DNA of 10,887 bases from positions 1-10,887 of the forward strand of contig SKXG01000165.1 of the NCBI GenBank assembly GCA_007128525.1, in the 5' to 3' direction. Both the position numbers and the translations under genes were made by a program. Under the pieces are notes generated by a model. That model was not told the DNA's origin, ran no database searches, and saw nothing but the letters and a program-made list of their open reading frames with translations. Source of the DNA: Pseudomonadales bacterium. GTDB lineage: Bacteria; Pseudomonadota; Gammaproteobacteria; Pseudomonadales; Azotimanducaceae. Shown piece after piece: positions 1-7,782 of the stretch; position 1 is the stretch's first letter, and every line of letters begins with the position of its first letter.

Positions 1-1302
1 AGTGCTTTCATAGACCGCCAGATACTCGCCCTCCTTGTCGACCCGATACGACAGGAGCTGCTGATATCTGATACCGAATTCAGCCTGCTGGCGGGCCTGG
101 CGTTCGCGCTCTTCTATTCGACCATGGGTGTACCGCTGGCGTGGCTTGCGGATCGGTACAGCCGCCGCCTCCTGATCATGGCAGGAATTTTTGTCTGGAG
201 CATCATGACTGCATTGTGCGGTCTTGCGGTCGGATTCTGGACCCTGTTCGCGGCACGTGTGGGAGTGGGTATCGGCGAGGCCGTGCTGTCGCCCGCAGCC
301 TATTCCCTCATCGCAGACTATTTTCCGCCCGAAAGGCGTGGTCGAGCCATGGCGGTGTATTCCATGGGCGCCTACATCGGGGCAGGGCTTGCTCTGGTCA
401 TCGGCGGTGCCGCAATCGGCTTGATCACCAATGCAAACCCGGTAGTGTTGCCATACTTTGGTGAGCTGACGCCATGGCGCACGACCTTCCTCTACGTTGG
501 CCTGCCCGGCATCCTCATTGCGCTGCTGTTCCTGGCGGTGCGGGAACCGGTGCGTCGCGGCCAGATCCCGGCACAAGCTCCAACTCTAACTGGCAAGGCA
601 GCGGGTTCGCACCCGCAGAACAGCATGGGCTGGTTCTTCCGGACCCGAGGCGGGACATTCCTTCTCGTGGCCTTGAGTTTCTCGCTGTTCGGCATGACGC
701 CGATCAGTTTCCTGGTGTGGATCCCTGCCTTTCTGTCACGAAGCTACGGCATGGACCCCGCCAGCATTGGCATGACTTACGGGTTCATTCTGCTTGTGTT
801 CTCAACGATCGGCGTTGCCCTTGGCGGCTGGATGGCCGACCGTATGGCCATGCAAGGAAAGTCAGATTCGGTCATGCGCACCACCCTGATTGGTACAGTG
901 CTTGCCACTCCGTTTGCGATCCTTACACCACTTATGCCCAACCTCACGCTTACGCTGGTAATGCTGGCCATAGCCAGTTTCTTGTTCGGTATCCCGAACG
1001 GTATGCCGGCTGCTGCATTGTCCCTGATCGCACCCAATGCCGTACGGGCGCGGGTGATCGCCATTTACTTCCTTCTCGGAAGCTTGTTGACAATGGGGCT
1101 GGGCCCGCTGCTGGTGGCGTTGGTCACCGATTTCTTGCTGCGGGACAGCGCTCGTGTCGGCCATTCTCTGGCTATCGTGGGCGCCGTGATGATGCCTCTC
1201 GCTATATTGACAATAACGGCTGCCCTTTTTGCTTTCCGTCGCGTTCTGCAAGCCGAGCGCGAAAATCAGAGCGGAATGGACCTGAGCGCAGCTCCCGGCT
1301 GA
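1..1302 (+). CDS. MFS transporter, spinster-like, 5'-truncated by window edge
   Basis: This is an inner-membrane secondary transporter of the major facilitator superfamily; the substrate is unknown. The reading frame is open from base 1, and the codons before the first in-frame ATG (base 124) encode the typical first-helix segment with an Asp-Arg-Gln motif followed by an 'ISDTEFSLLAG' stretch. The ATG at 124 is therefore internal, and the true start lies upstream of the window. About 433 residues are visible; the family is usually near 440-460, so roughly 20-30 residues are missing. Loop 2-3 carries MFS motif A ('LADRYSRR'), and a second conserved stretch follows ('AARVGVGIGEA', then 'FPPERRGRAMA' before the next helix). 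Many hydrophobic helices continue to the C-terminus. Relatives often lie in catabolic clusters for hydrophobic carboxylic acids, so import of the substrate degraded by neighbouring genes is plausible but unproven. It is probably cotranscribed with the SDR gene 51 bases downstream. Confidence 0.9.
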   Translation, partial: SAFIDRQILALLVDPIRQELLISDTEFSLLAGLAFALFYSTMGVPLAWLADRYSRRLLIMAGIFVWSIMTALCGLAVGFWTLFAARVGVGIGEAVLSPAAYSLIADYFPPERRGRAMAVYSMGAYIGAGLALVIGGAAIGLITNANPVVLPYFGELTPWRTTFLYVGLPGILIALLFLAVREPVRRGQIPAQAPTLTGKAAGSHPQNSMGWFFRTRGGTFLLVALSFSLFGMTPISFLVWIPAFLSRSYGMDPASIGMTYGFILLVFSTIGVALGGWMADRMAMQGKSDSVMRTTLIGTVLATPFAILTPLMPNLTLTLVMLAIASFLFGIPNGMPAAALSLIAPNAVRARVIAIYFLLGSLLTMGLGPLLVALVTDFLLRDSARVGHSLAIVGAVMMPLAILTITAALFAFRRVLQAERENQSGMDLSAAPG

Positions 1303-1353
1303 GGCGCCCCTGTCACAGCAAGTGACCTCCGACATTTTTATACGGTAATCGAC

Positions 1354-2316
1354 ATGGCCAATCTGCTCAAAATCATTAAATTTTACGGTCGTTTTCTCCT
1401 GAGTTTCAGCGCAGTCGGTTACCTTTTTCGTGCCATGTTCTGGCGGCGACTCGATGCTGACTTCAGCGGCCAGACATGGCTCGTCACCGGCGCGTCGGGA
1501 GGTATCGGCCAGGCAATCGTTGTGGATGCCGTACGTCGAGGTGCCACTGTCCTGGCGGTCGCACGGAACAAGGCAAAACTCGATGCATTGGCAAACGAGT
1601 CGGGCCACAGCGAGCGCGTCATTCCAATAGTCGCGGATCTGGCACTGATGGCTGATACCGAATCGCTGGTGCAGAAACTCAAACTGGAAGGTCGCGCGAT
1701 CGACGTCCTTGTGAACAACGTGGGAGTACTGCTGCACGAACACAGCCTTACGGCCGAAGGCAAGGAAGCGTCCTTCGCGACCAACATTCTCAACCACTTC
1801 CTCCTCACAGAAGGACTGATCAAACATCACCTGATGAAGCGTGGCGGATCCGTAATCAACATGTCTTCCGGCGGCATGTATAACGCCCCCTTGCTGGTCA
1901 ACCGCATGAATGTAACAGTCCCCAAATACTATCACGGCGTATTCGCCTATGCCGTCCACAAGCGTGGCCAAGTCGAACTCACAAGCTATTGGCAGGGTAA
2001 GTACGGAGAATCCCATGATCTGCGTTTCTACGTCATGCACCCGGGCTGGGCGGACACTGACGGGGTAAAGACCTCATTACCGCGTTTCAGAAAAATCTTG
2101 CGCCTTGTACTCCGCAGCCATGATCAGGGCGCCGATACCGCAATATGGCTAGCGGCCGTGCGTCCCCAATCCGATCCGACAGGATTCTGGCTGGATCGGA
2201 AACCGCGTGCTGCACATGCTTACGCGTCGACGCGGCACAGCAAATTCACGGCGGATCAACTCGCGGAGTTTCTCCAGCAGGAGATTGATCAAGGTCGCGA
2301 AGTTGCAGACGCCTGA
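1354..2316 (+). CDS. Short-chain dehydrogenase/reductase, DHRS12-like, with hydrophobic N-terminus
   Basis: This is an NAD(P)-dependent oxidoreductase with a Rossmann fold, presumably interconverting an alcohol and a carbonyl on a lipid-like substrate. In the 320-residue product the cofactor motif TGASGGIG lies at 45-52, NNVG at 121-124, the structural Asn at 144, the catalytic Ser at 171 or 172, and the catalytic pair Tyr199/Lys203 in 'YAVHK'. The segment 'MHPGWADT' (228-235) is characteristic of the DHRS12-like branch and replaces the usual PG motif region. Residues 8-30 are strongly hydrophobic with aromatic residues and precede the Rossmann fold, suggesting a membrane anchor or membrane association. 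The length is above the 250-residue classical SDR because of this N-terminal extension and a C-terminal tail. No good Shine-Dalgarno sequence precedes the ATG, but no in-frame alternative keeps the family's N-terminus. It probably forms an operon with the flanking plus-strand genes. The substrate cannot be read from the sequence. Confidence 0.9.
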   Translation: MANLLKIIKFYGRFLLSFSAVGYLFRAMFWRRLDADFSGQTWLVTGASGGIGQAIVVDAVRRGATVLAVARNKAKLDALANESGHSERVIPIVADLALMADTESLVQKLKLEGRAIDVLVNNVGVLLHEHSLTAEGKEASFATNILNHFLLTEGLIKHHLMKRGGSVINMSSGGMYNAPLLVNRMNVTVPKYYHGVFAYAVHKRGQVELTSYWQGKYGESHDLRFYVMHPGWADTDGVKTSLPRFRKILRLVLRSHDQGADTAIWLAAVRPQSDPTGFWLDRKPRAAHAYASTRHSKFTADQLAEFLQQEIDQGREVADA

Positions 2317-2349
2317 TCAACACAGGCTTTTGGTCTTGTCCAGCCGCGT

Positions 2350-3447
2350 ATGAAGCACGTGCGATCTGAATCTGAGTCTGCGCGAAAACGCCCTGGCCCT
2401 TACCGGGTGGTGCAATGGGCTACTGGCGCCATGGGCAAGACCTGCCTGCGCAGCATCATAGATCACCCGAATCTGGAGCTTGTCGGCCTGTATGTGCATG
2501 ATGAACGCAAAGCCGGTCTTGATGCCGGAGAGATTGCACGCCGGCCGTTGACCGGCGTCAGGGCGACCCGCTTTATAGAGGACATCATCGCCATCGATGC
2601 GGATGTCGTGCTGCACTGCCCGCTGCTGCAGTTTCCATACGACGCGCATGATCGCGATGTGTGTCGTCTACTGGAATCAGGGAAGAACGTCATCTCCATA
2701 AACAATTATTTCCATCCGAAAAGCCTCGGCGTTGATTACGCAGCTCGCCTCGAGGAAAGCTGCATGCGCGGCAGCAGTACATTGGCCGGCACCGGGATAA
2801 ACCCCGGCATCATCGCTGAACGGTTCGCCGTGGTCGCCTCCGGATTGATACTCGAACTGGATTCGATCGCCTGCCGGGAAGTCTACGACTGCATCGACAT
2901 GCCCAATCCCGATTACGTCTTCGGCATCATGGGCATGGGTTCGTCACCAGCACAGATCGACCTTGTCGACGGCCCCCTGGCAGGCATGTTCACCGATATG
3001 TTCCGCCAGTGCGTGGGCGCGCTGGCGGCTCGACTGGAGATACCCCTGACAGCGATTGAACCAGCCCATCAGGTTGTGGCAGCGCCGCATGACATTCGCG
3101 GGCGGGCCGGTACGATCAAAGCTGGTACGGTTGCTGCGACCAGGTGGCAGGTACACGGCCTTGTGGATGGCCGGCCGGTGATTACACATTCGGTGAGTTG
3201 GGTGATGGGTCGCAGCGTACCGGGTTACGAGCAGTTCAGGCACTGGCATCTCGAACTGCGCGGCAAGCCGGGACTCGACATACACATTGATCTGATCGAG
3301 CCCGAGAACACCGGCGTCAAGACCACGGCCGTGCAATACGGTGTTGCTGCGACGGTCACGCAGGCCATTGCGCATGTGGTAGCCGCTCCACCGGGTTTGT
3401 GGGAGCTACCATCTGCACCGCACTACCAGACCAGGCTGCACCCATAG
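2350..3447 (+). CDS. Dihydrodipicolinate reductase-like NAD(P)-dependent oxidoreductase
   Basis: The 365-residue protein starts its Rossmann fold at about residue 18, with the nucleotide-binding loop 'VVQWATGAMGK' at 20-30. A conserved 'GTGINPGI' follows at 147-154. These features place it with the DapB N-terminal-domain family that includes 2,4-diaminopentanoate dehydrogenase and many uncharacterised catabolic-cluster proteins of actinobacteria and proteobacteria. True DapB is about 270 residues and has a distinct DHDP-binding motif, which I do not see, so a role in lysine synthesis is unlikely. The likely activity is NAD(P)-linked oxidation or reduction of a small or CoA-linked substrate; the reaction is unknown. 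It lies 33 bases after the SDR gene and is presumably the last gene of the plus-strand unit, because it faces the ligase gene convergently. The ATG start has a poor ribosome-binding site. The first 16 residues are polar and charged and may be an added tail. Confidence 0.82.
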   Translation: MKHVRSESESARKRPGPYRVVQWATGAMGKTCLRSIIDHPNLELVGLYVHDERKAGLDAGEIARRPLTGVRATRFIEDIIAIDADVVLHCPLLQFPYDAHDRDVCRLLESGKNVISINNYFHPKSLGVDYAARLEESCMRGSSTLAGTGINPGIIAERFAVVASGLILELDSIACREVYDCIDMPNPDYVFGIMGMGSSPAQIDLVDGPLAGMFTDMFRQCVGALAARLEIPLTAIEPAHQVVAAPHDIRGRAGTIKAGTVAATRWQVHGLVDGRPVITHSVSWVMGRSVPGYEQFRHWHLELRGKPGLDIHIDLIEPENTGVKTTAVQYGVAATVTQAIAHVVAAPPGLWELPSAPHYQTRLHP

Positions 3448-3494
3448 GCGGAAAGTAACCCGGCCCAAGAGGGCAATCTCCCGAGCATCGAAAT
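3448..3494. other. Convergent intergenic gap
   Basis: These 47 bases separate the stop codons of two genes that run toward each other. The only structure I see is a 4-bp stem with a 4-base loop (GCCC at 3463-3466, GGGC at 3471-3474) with no T-run on either side. This is too weak to call a bidirectional terminator. Confidence 0.5.
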
Positions 3495-5144
3495 TCAGAT
3501 GCCGTCGCGCTGGTTCCGGGATAGACCCCCGAGCCGTTCACGCCGGAGTTTCAGGCCAACTGCCTCCCTGTCCCATGTGTCCTCGGTTATCCCGGCCTCC
3601 CGGAAAACGGTCTTCATTGGCTTATTGGTTTCTGTTTTCGGGATGTTGGCAACCGTGCGGACGTAGCGCGGAACCATAAAATAGGCGAGACGATCAGCAA
3701 GAAAGTGGATCAATGCAGCCGGATCGAGCGTCCGCCCGAGAACCGGAACCACTGCGGCAAGGACCTCCTCTTCACCGTATTCACTGGGGACGCCCACTAC
3801 TACAGCCTCGGCAACTCCGCCAAAACTCAAAACCGCCTGCTCTACTTCGACGGATGAAATATTCTCCCCACGACGTCGAATCGTATCCTTACGTCTATCC
3901 ACGAAAAAGAACTCGCCATTTTCGTCTTGACGAAAAACATCTCCCGTGTGAAACCAGCCATTACGCCAGGCGTCTGCCGTGGCTTGCGGCATGTTCAGGT
4001 AGCCCGCATTCATAGTCCACGGCAGATCCGTGCGTACCACGAGTTCGCCGCGCTCGCCGGGGCCAACCTCAATATCATGCTCATCCACCAGTCGTACCGT
4101 CACGCCGCTGCGCGGTCTGCCGCAACTGCCATGGATGCGCGAATTGACATCACTCACCAACGGCGAGGAAACCTCTGTCATATTGAAACCGGTCAGATGC
4201 TCGAAACCAAAACGTGCCGCAAGGGACAACGTCGCATCATTGATCGGAAACATCGTCATGAAACGCAAGGGGTTATCAATATCGTCGATGCTGGCCTCCC
4301 CGCGAGCAAGGAATGGCGCCATAGCGCCGATGAGCCCTGATGTAGTGGCACAGTTGCCACGCCGGACCTGGCTCCAGAAGTCTGTAGTACTGAATCCACT
4401 GACGAGGAAGAAACGTCCGGTGCGCACCAGCGCCGCGTAGACGGCACTCGTACCGCCAACGTGAAACATCGGCAGATTGATCAGAATCGTCTCATCGCGC
4501 TGCAGACGCCCATAGTTGATCACAGCTGTCGTGTACAGCTGCAGATACGGCGAAAGCACTCCCTTCGATGGTCCGGTCGTACCGGAGGTGAATATGACCG
4601 TCTGGATATCCCAAGGATCGATGGTGACGGATTCGTCAACATCGCGAAGATCACCATCCAGAACCTCATAAGGCATTGTTTGGCAGGCGATAGCATGATC
4701 ATACTCGCCGCCAAGAATGACGATTTTCTCCAGGTCCGGAACGTCAAGCCCCTGTAGCCTCTCAAGCAGCTCTGCGTGCGCCACCATCAGTCTCGCCCGC
4801 GTCAACCTGACGACATGCTCCAGTACCTGTCCACGGTAGGCCGTGTTGAGTGGTACAAACACGGCACCAAGATAGTTGACGGCGAACCACAGGCGAATCA
4901 GATCAGGACCGTTGGGCAACCATATGACAACAAGGTCACCCTTGCATACGCCCAGTTTCCGCAGGCCTGCAGCCGTTCGACGGACATATTGCAGACACTC
5001 TGCCCAGGTCCACTGCGTACCATCCTCGAACAATGCCATCGCAGAGTCCGGGCAATCGACTGCGCATCGTTCAAGTATGGCTCGCAGCACGCATTGATCA
5101 TGCGCAGGCATCGCCGGATCAAACCAAGGAGGGCGGTTGTTCAT
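3495..5144 (-). CDS. AMP-forming acyl-CoA ligase (CaiC-like)
   Basis: A member of the ANL adenylate-forming superfamily: it would activate a carboxylic acid with ATP to an acyl-adenylate and then to the CoA thioester, in the cytosol or at the inner membrane face. In the 549-residue product the phosphate loop TSGTTGPSKG is at 186-195, 'NMTEVSSP' at 321-328, 'HTGD' at 399-402, the hinge region 'DRRKDTIRRRGENIS' at 416-430, and the C-terminal catalytic lysine is probably Lys508 in 'PKTETNKPMK'. The usual Gly before that Lys is Asn here. The closest recognisable group is the crotonobetaine/carnitine-CoA ligase-like one, but the substrate is not predictable. The reading frame is open upstream to a GTG at 5171. 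I prefer the ATG at 5144 because a GAGGA sits 9 bases before it and the extra nine residues look unconserved. The gene follows the acyl-CoA dehydrogenase pair on the same strand after 167 bases, so it may have its own promoter. Confidence 0.9.
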   Translation of the reverse strand: MNNRPPWFDPAMPAHDQCVLRAILERCAVDCPDSAMALFEDGTQWTWAECLQYVRRTAAGLRKLGVCKGDLVVIWLPNGPDLIRLWFAVNYLGAVFVPLNTAYRGQVLEHVVRLTRARLMVAHAELLERLQGLDVPDLEKIVILGGEYDHAIACQTMPYEVLDGDLRDVDESVTIDPWDIQTVIFTSGTTGPSKGVLSPYLQLYTTAVINYGRLQRDETILINLPMFHVGGTSAVYAALVRTGRFFLVSGFSTTDFWSQVRRGNCATTSGLIGAMAPFLARGEASIDDIDNPLRFMTMFPINDATLSLAARFGFEHLTGFNMTEVSSPLVSDVNSRIHGSCGRPRSGVTVRLVDEHDIEVGPGERGELVVRTDLPWTMNAGYLNMPQATADAWRNGWFHTGDVFRQDENGEFFFVDRRKDTIRRRGENISSVEVEQAVLSFGGVAEAVVVGVPSEYGEEEVLAAVVPVLGRTLDPAALIHFLADRLAYFMVPRYVRTVANIPKTETNKPMKTVFREAGITEDTWDREAVGLKLRRERLGGLSRNQRDGI

Positions 5145-5311
5145 GTTCTGGCTTCCTCGCTTAGACCACACTCATGTTAACAGGGTGCCGAGAGTCCCAC
5201 TGGCTCAGCCAGTCAAGATGTCCGAAGGCCCGAAAAAACGGCTCCTTTGTATTCCGAGTGGGTTATTAGGACTCATGGGGATCTAGCTGTTGTTGTACGT
5301 GGGTGGTTGAC
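5145..5311. other. Intergenic region upstream of ligase with an interrupted palindrome at 5199-5213
   Basis: These 167 bases lie between the stop of the second acyl-CoA dehydrogenase and the ligase ATG. They hold a perfect interrupted palindrome ACTGGCT-C-AGCCAGT (5199-5213), about 55-70 bases upstream of the ligase start. A TTGACT (5211-5216, minus strand) overlaps its edge and resembles a -35 box, but no good -10 box follows at the right spacing. On the minus strand there is also a run of six Ts (complement of 5234-5239) shortly after the dehydrogenase stop, without a convincing stem before it. The palindrome could be an operator or a hairpin; I cannot tell which. I see no small gene here. 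Confidence 0.4.
5154..5158 (-). promoter_or_regulatory. Ribosome-binding site deciding the ligase start
   Basis: The minus strand reads GAGGA here, 9 bases before the ATG at 5144. The competing GTG at 5171 has no comparable purine-rich site close upstream. This supports the shorter ligase. Confidence 0.6.
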
Positions 5312-6460
5312 TCAGGCGAGTTTCGCCAGAAGCGCTTCGCTGACTTTCGCCAGGTGGTAGTCGGAGTCACCGAACAGCAGGTTGACCAGTGTCAGCCGCT
5401 TGAACAGGTGGGATGCCCACATTTCGTCGGTCACGCCCATGCCGCCGTGCAGCTGGACACCGGCTTGGCCGACCAGGCGTGCACCCTGACCGATCAGCAG
5501 CTTGGCCTGGGAAATTGCCTCGCGGCGGGCTTCCCGGTCATCAGAGTCGGCATAGGCGGCAGCAACGATGGCCATGGAACGACCCTGCTGGGCCTGGATG
5601 AACATATCCGCCATTCGGTGCTGCAGCACCTGGAAGCGGGCAATGGGCACGCCGAACTGCTTGCGGGTCTGGGTGTATTCCACGGTGGCTTCCACCATGG
5701 CATCCATGGCGCCAACCGCTTCTGCACACAGGGCAGCCGTGCCCTGATCGATCACTTTCTCGATGGCGGCGAAGGCCTGATCAGCTGCGCCGACCAGCGC
5801 ATCGACACCGACCTTGACGTTGTTCAGGGTGACTTCGGCGGTCCGGAAACCGTCGTGGGCTGGGAAGTCCCTGATGGTCACTCCGTCGGCGCCGGCGTCT
5901 ACCAGAAACAGGCTCAGGCCGTTCTCGTCACGGGTGTTGCCGCTGGTGCGGGCAGAGGCAATCAACTGGTGCGCCTGATAGCCGTGGATCACAGCAGCTT
6001 TGCTGCCATTGAGCACGTAGCCGTTACCTTCGCTCTTGGCGCTGGTGTTGACGTAGCTCAGGTTGTAGCGGGCACCCTGCTCGTAATGGGCAAACGCCAT
6101 ACGCTTCTCGCCGCTGGCAATGGCCGGCAGGATGGCGGCTTTCTGGGCGTCAGAGCCGTTGTCACGGATCAGGCCTCCGGCTAGCACTACAGTCGCCAGG
6201 TAAGGCTCGGTGACCAGAGCGCGGCCGAAGCTTTCCATCACAAGCATGGTGTCGATGGCGTTCCCGCCAAGGCCGTCGTTCTCTTCCGGGAAGGTGTAGG
6301 CCAGCAGCCCCATCTCCGCGAATGCACTCCAGATACCGTCGTCGGTACTCTTGCCGCTGTTGATGTACTCGCGGCGTTTATCAAAGGTGTACTCATTGGC
6401 CAGGAAGCGACGTAGCGAGTCCTGCAGCATTCGCTGCTCTCCAGTCAGATCAAAGTTCAT
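5312..6460 (-). CDS. Acyl-CoA dehydrogenase, candidate beta subunit of a heteromeric pair
   Basis: This flavoprotein-family member (382 residues) would take part in alpha-beta dehydrogenation of an acyl-CoA, passing electrons to ETF. The N-terminus 'MNFDLTGEQRMLQDSLRRFL' is typical. The FAD-binding motif 'TRKQFGVPI' with downstream 'FQVLQHRMADM' is intact at 265-286, and 'HGGMGVTDE' at 338-346 places Glu346 where medium-chain enzymes have their base. However, the usual 'EPGSGSD'-type flavin/substrate loop is replaced by a degenerate 'HYEQGARYNLSY' (125-136), and the following Trp-containing flavin segment is absent ('NGSKAAVIHG'). The open frame extends to 6676 but overlaps the upstream gene. 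The ATG at 6460 has GGGAG 6 bases before it and restores the family's N-terminus. Only 10 bases separate it from the other dehydrogenase, so the two are surely cotranscribed. It most likely works as the partner of that protein; a homomeric enzyme remains possible. Confidence 0.88.
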   Translation of the reverse strand: MNFDLTGEQRMLQDSLRRFLANEYTFDKRREYINSGKSTDDGIWSAFAEMGLLAYTFPEENDGLGGNAIDTMLVMESFGRALVTEPYLATVVLAGGLIRDNGSDAQKAAILPAIASGEKRMAFAHYEQGARYNLSYVNTSAKSEGNGYVLNGSKAAVIHGYQAHQLIASARTSGNTRDENGLSLFLVDAGADGVTIRDFPAHDGFRTAEVTLNNVKVGVDALVGAADQAFAAIEKVIDQGTAALCAEAVGAMDAMVEATVEYTQTRKQFGVPIARFQVLQHRMADMFIQAQQGRSMAIVAAAYADSDDREARREAISQAKLLIGQGARLVGQAGVQLHGGMGVTDEMWASHLFKRLTLVNLLFGDSDYHLAKVSEALLAKLA

Positions 6461-6466
6461 GGTCCG

Positions 6467-6470
6467 CTCC

Positions 6471-6471
<1 letters not shown>
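6467..6471 (-). promoter_or_regulatory. Ribosome-binding site of the second acyl-CoA dehydrogenase
   Basis: GGGAG on the minus strand lies 6 bases before the ATG at 6460 and shares one base with the TAG stop of the preceding gene. It fixes the start inside the much longer open frame and suggests coupled translation of the pair. Confidence 0.65.
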
Positions 6472-7658
<1,187 letters not shown>

Positions 7659-7686
7659 GGTTGTCTCTCTTTGTCGCCTGTCACAA

Positions 7687-7714
7687 CGGGGCTTCTGACG
7701 TATCAGAGGCCCCG
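7687..7714. repeat. Long hairpin between thiolase and acyl-CoA dehydrogenase genes
   Basis: A 12-bp inverted repeat with a 4-base loop: CGGGGCTTCTGA at 7687-7698 and TCAGAGGCCCCG at 7703-7714. One position is a G-U wobble in plus-strand RNA and a C-A mismatch in minus-strand RNA. No T-run follows on the minus strand, so a classical intrinsic terminator is not supported. An mRNA-stability or partial-termination element in the operon leader of the dehydrogenases is possible. Confidence 0.6.
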
Positions 7715-7744
7715 ATCAAGTCGTGCATTGGGCTTATCCGTAAT

Positions 7745-7761
7745 CCGGTCCGCCGGACCGG
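7745..7761. repeat. GC-rich perfect hairpin just downstream of the thiolase stop
   Basis: Perfect 7-bp arms CCGGTCC and GGACCGG flank a GCC loop. It starts about 20 bases after the thiolase stop on the minus strand. It could protect the thiolase mRNA 3' end or cause partial termination; there is no adjacent T-run. Confidence 0.55.
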
Positions 7762-7782
7762 GCCCCTTGTTCCTGTGCTGGA

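Noticed and set aside
474..1325. 283-codon plus-strand frame inside the transporter gene
   Set aside because: It is an out-of-frame shadow: low-hydrophobicity, arginine- and proline-rich product with no family features.
1312..1326. Inverted repeat GTCAC-agcaa-GTGAC after the transporter gene
   Set aside because: Five-base arms are expected by chance at this frequency, and no T-run follows.
862..2040. 392-codon open frame on the minus strand across the transporter and SDR genes
   Set aside because: It runs antisense to two genes with clear family motifs, spans their junction, and its product has no recognisable domain.
3463..3474. Small stem GCCC-aaga-GGGC between the convergent genes as a terminator
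   Set aside because: Only four base pairs and no T-run on either strand.
5145..5171. GTG start for the ligase at 5171
   Set aside because: It adds nine unconserved residues and lacks a ribosome-binding site; the ATG at 5144 has GAGGA at 9 bases.
5175..5182. TGTTAACA as a KstR-type operator half-site
   Set aside because: It is a short palindrome only and does not match the longer KstR consensus well enough to claim.
5303..6184. 293-codon plus-strand open frame opposite the second acyl-CoA dehydrogenase
   Set aside because: It is antisense to a well-supported gene; the composition is typical of the reverse strand of GC-biased codons.
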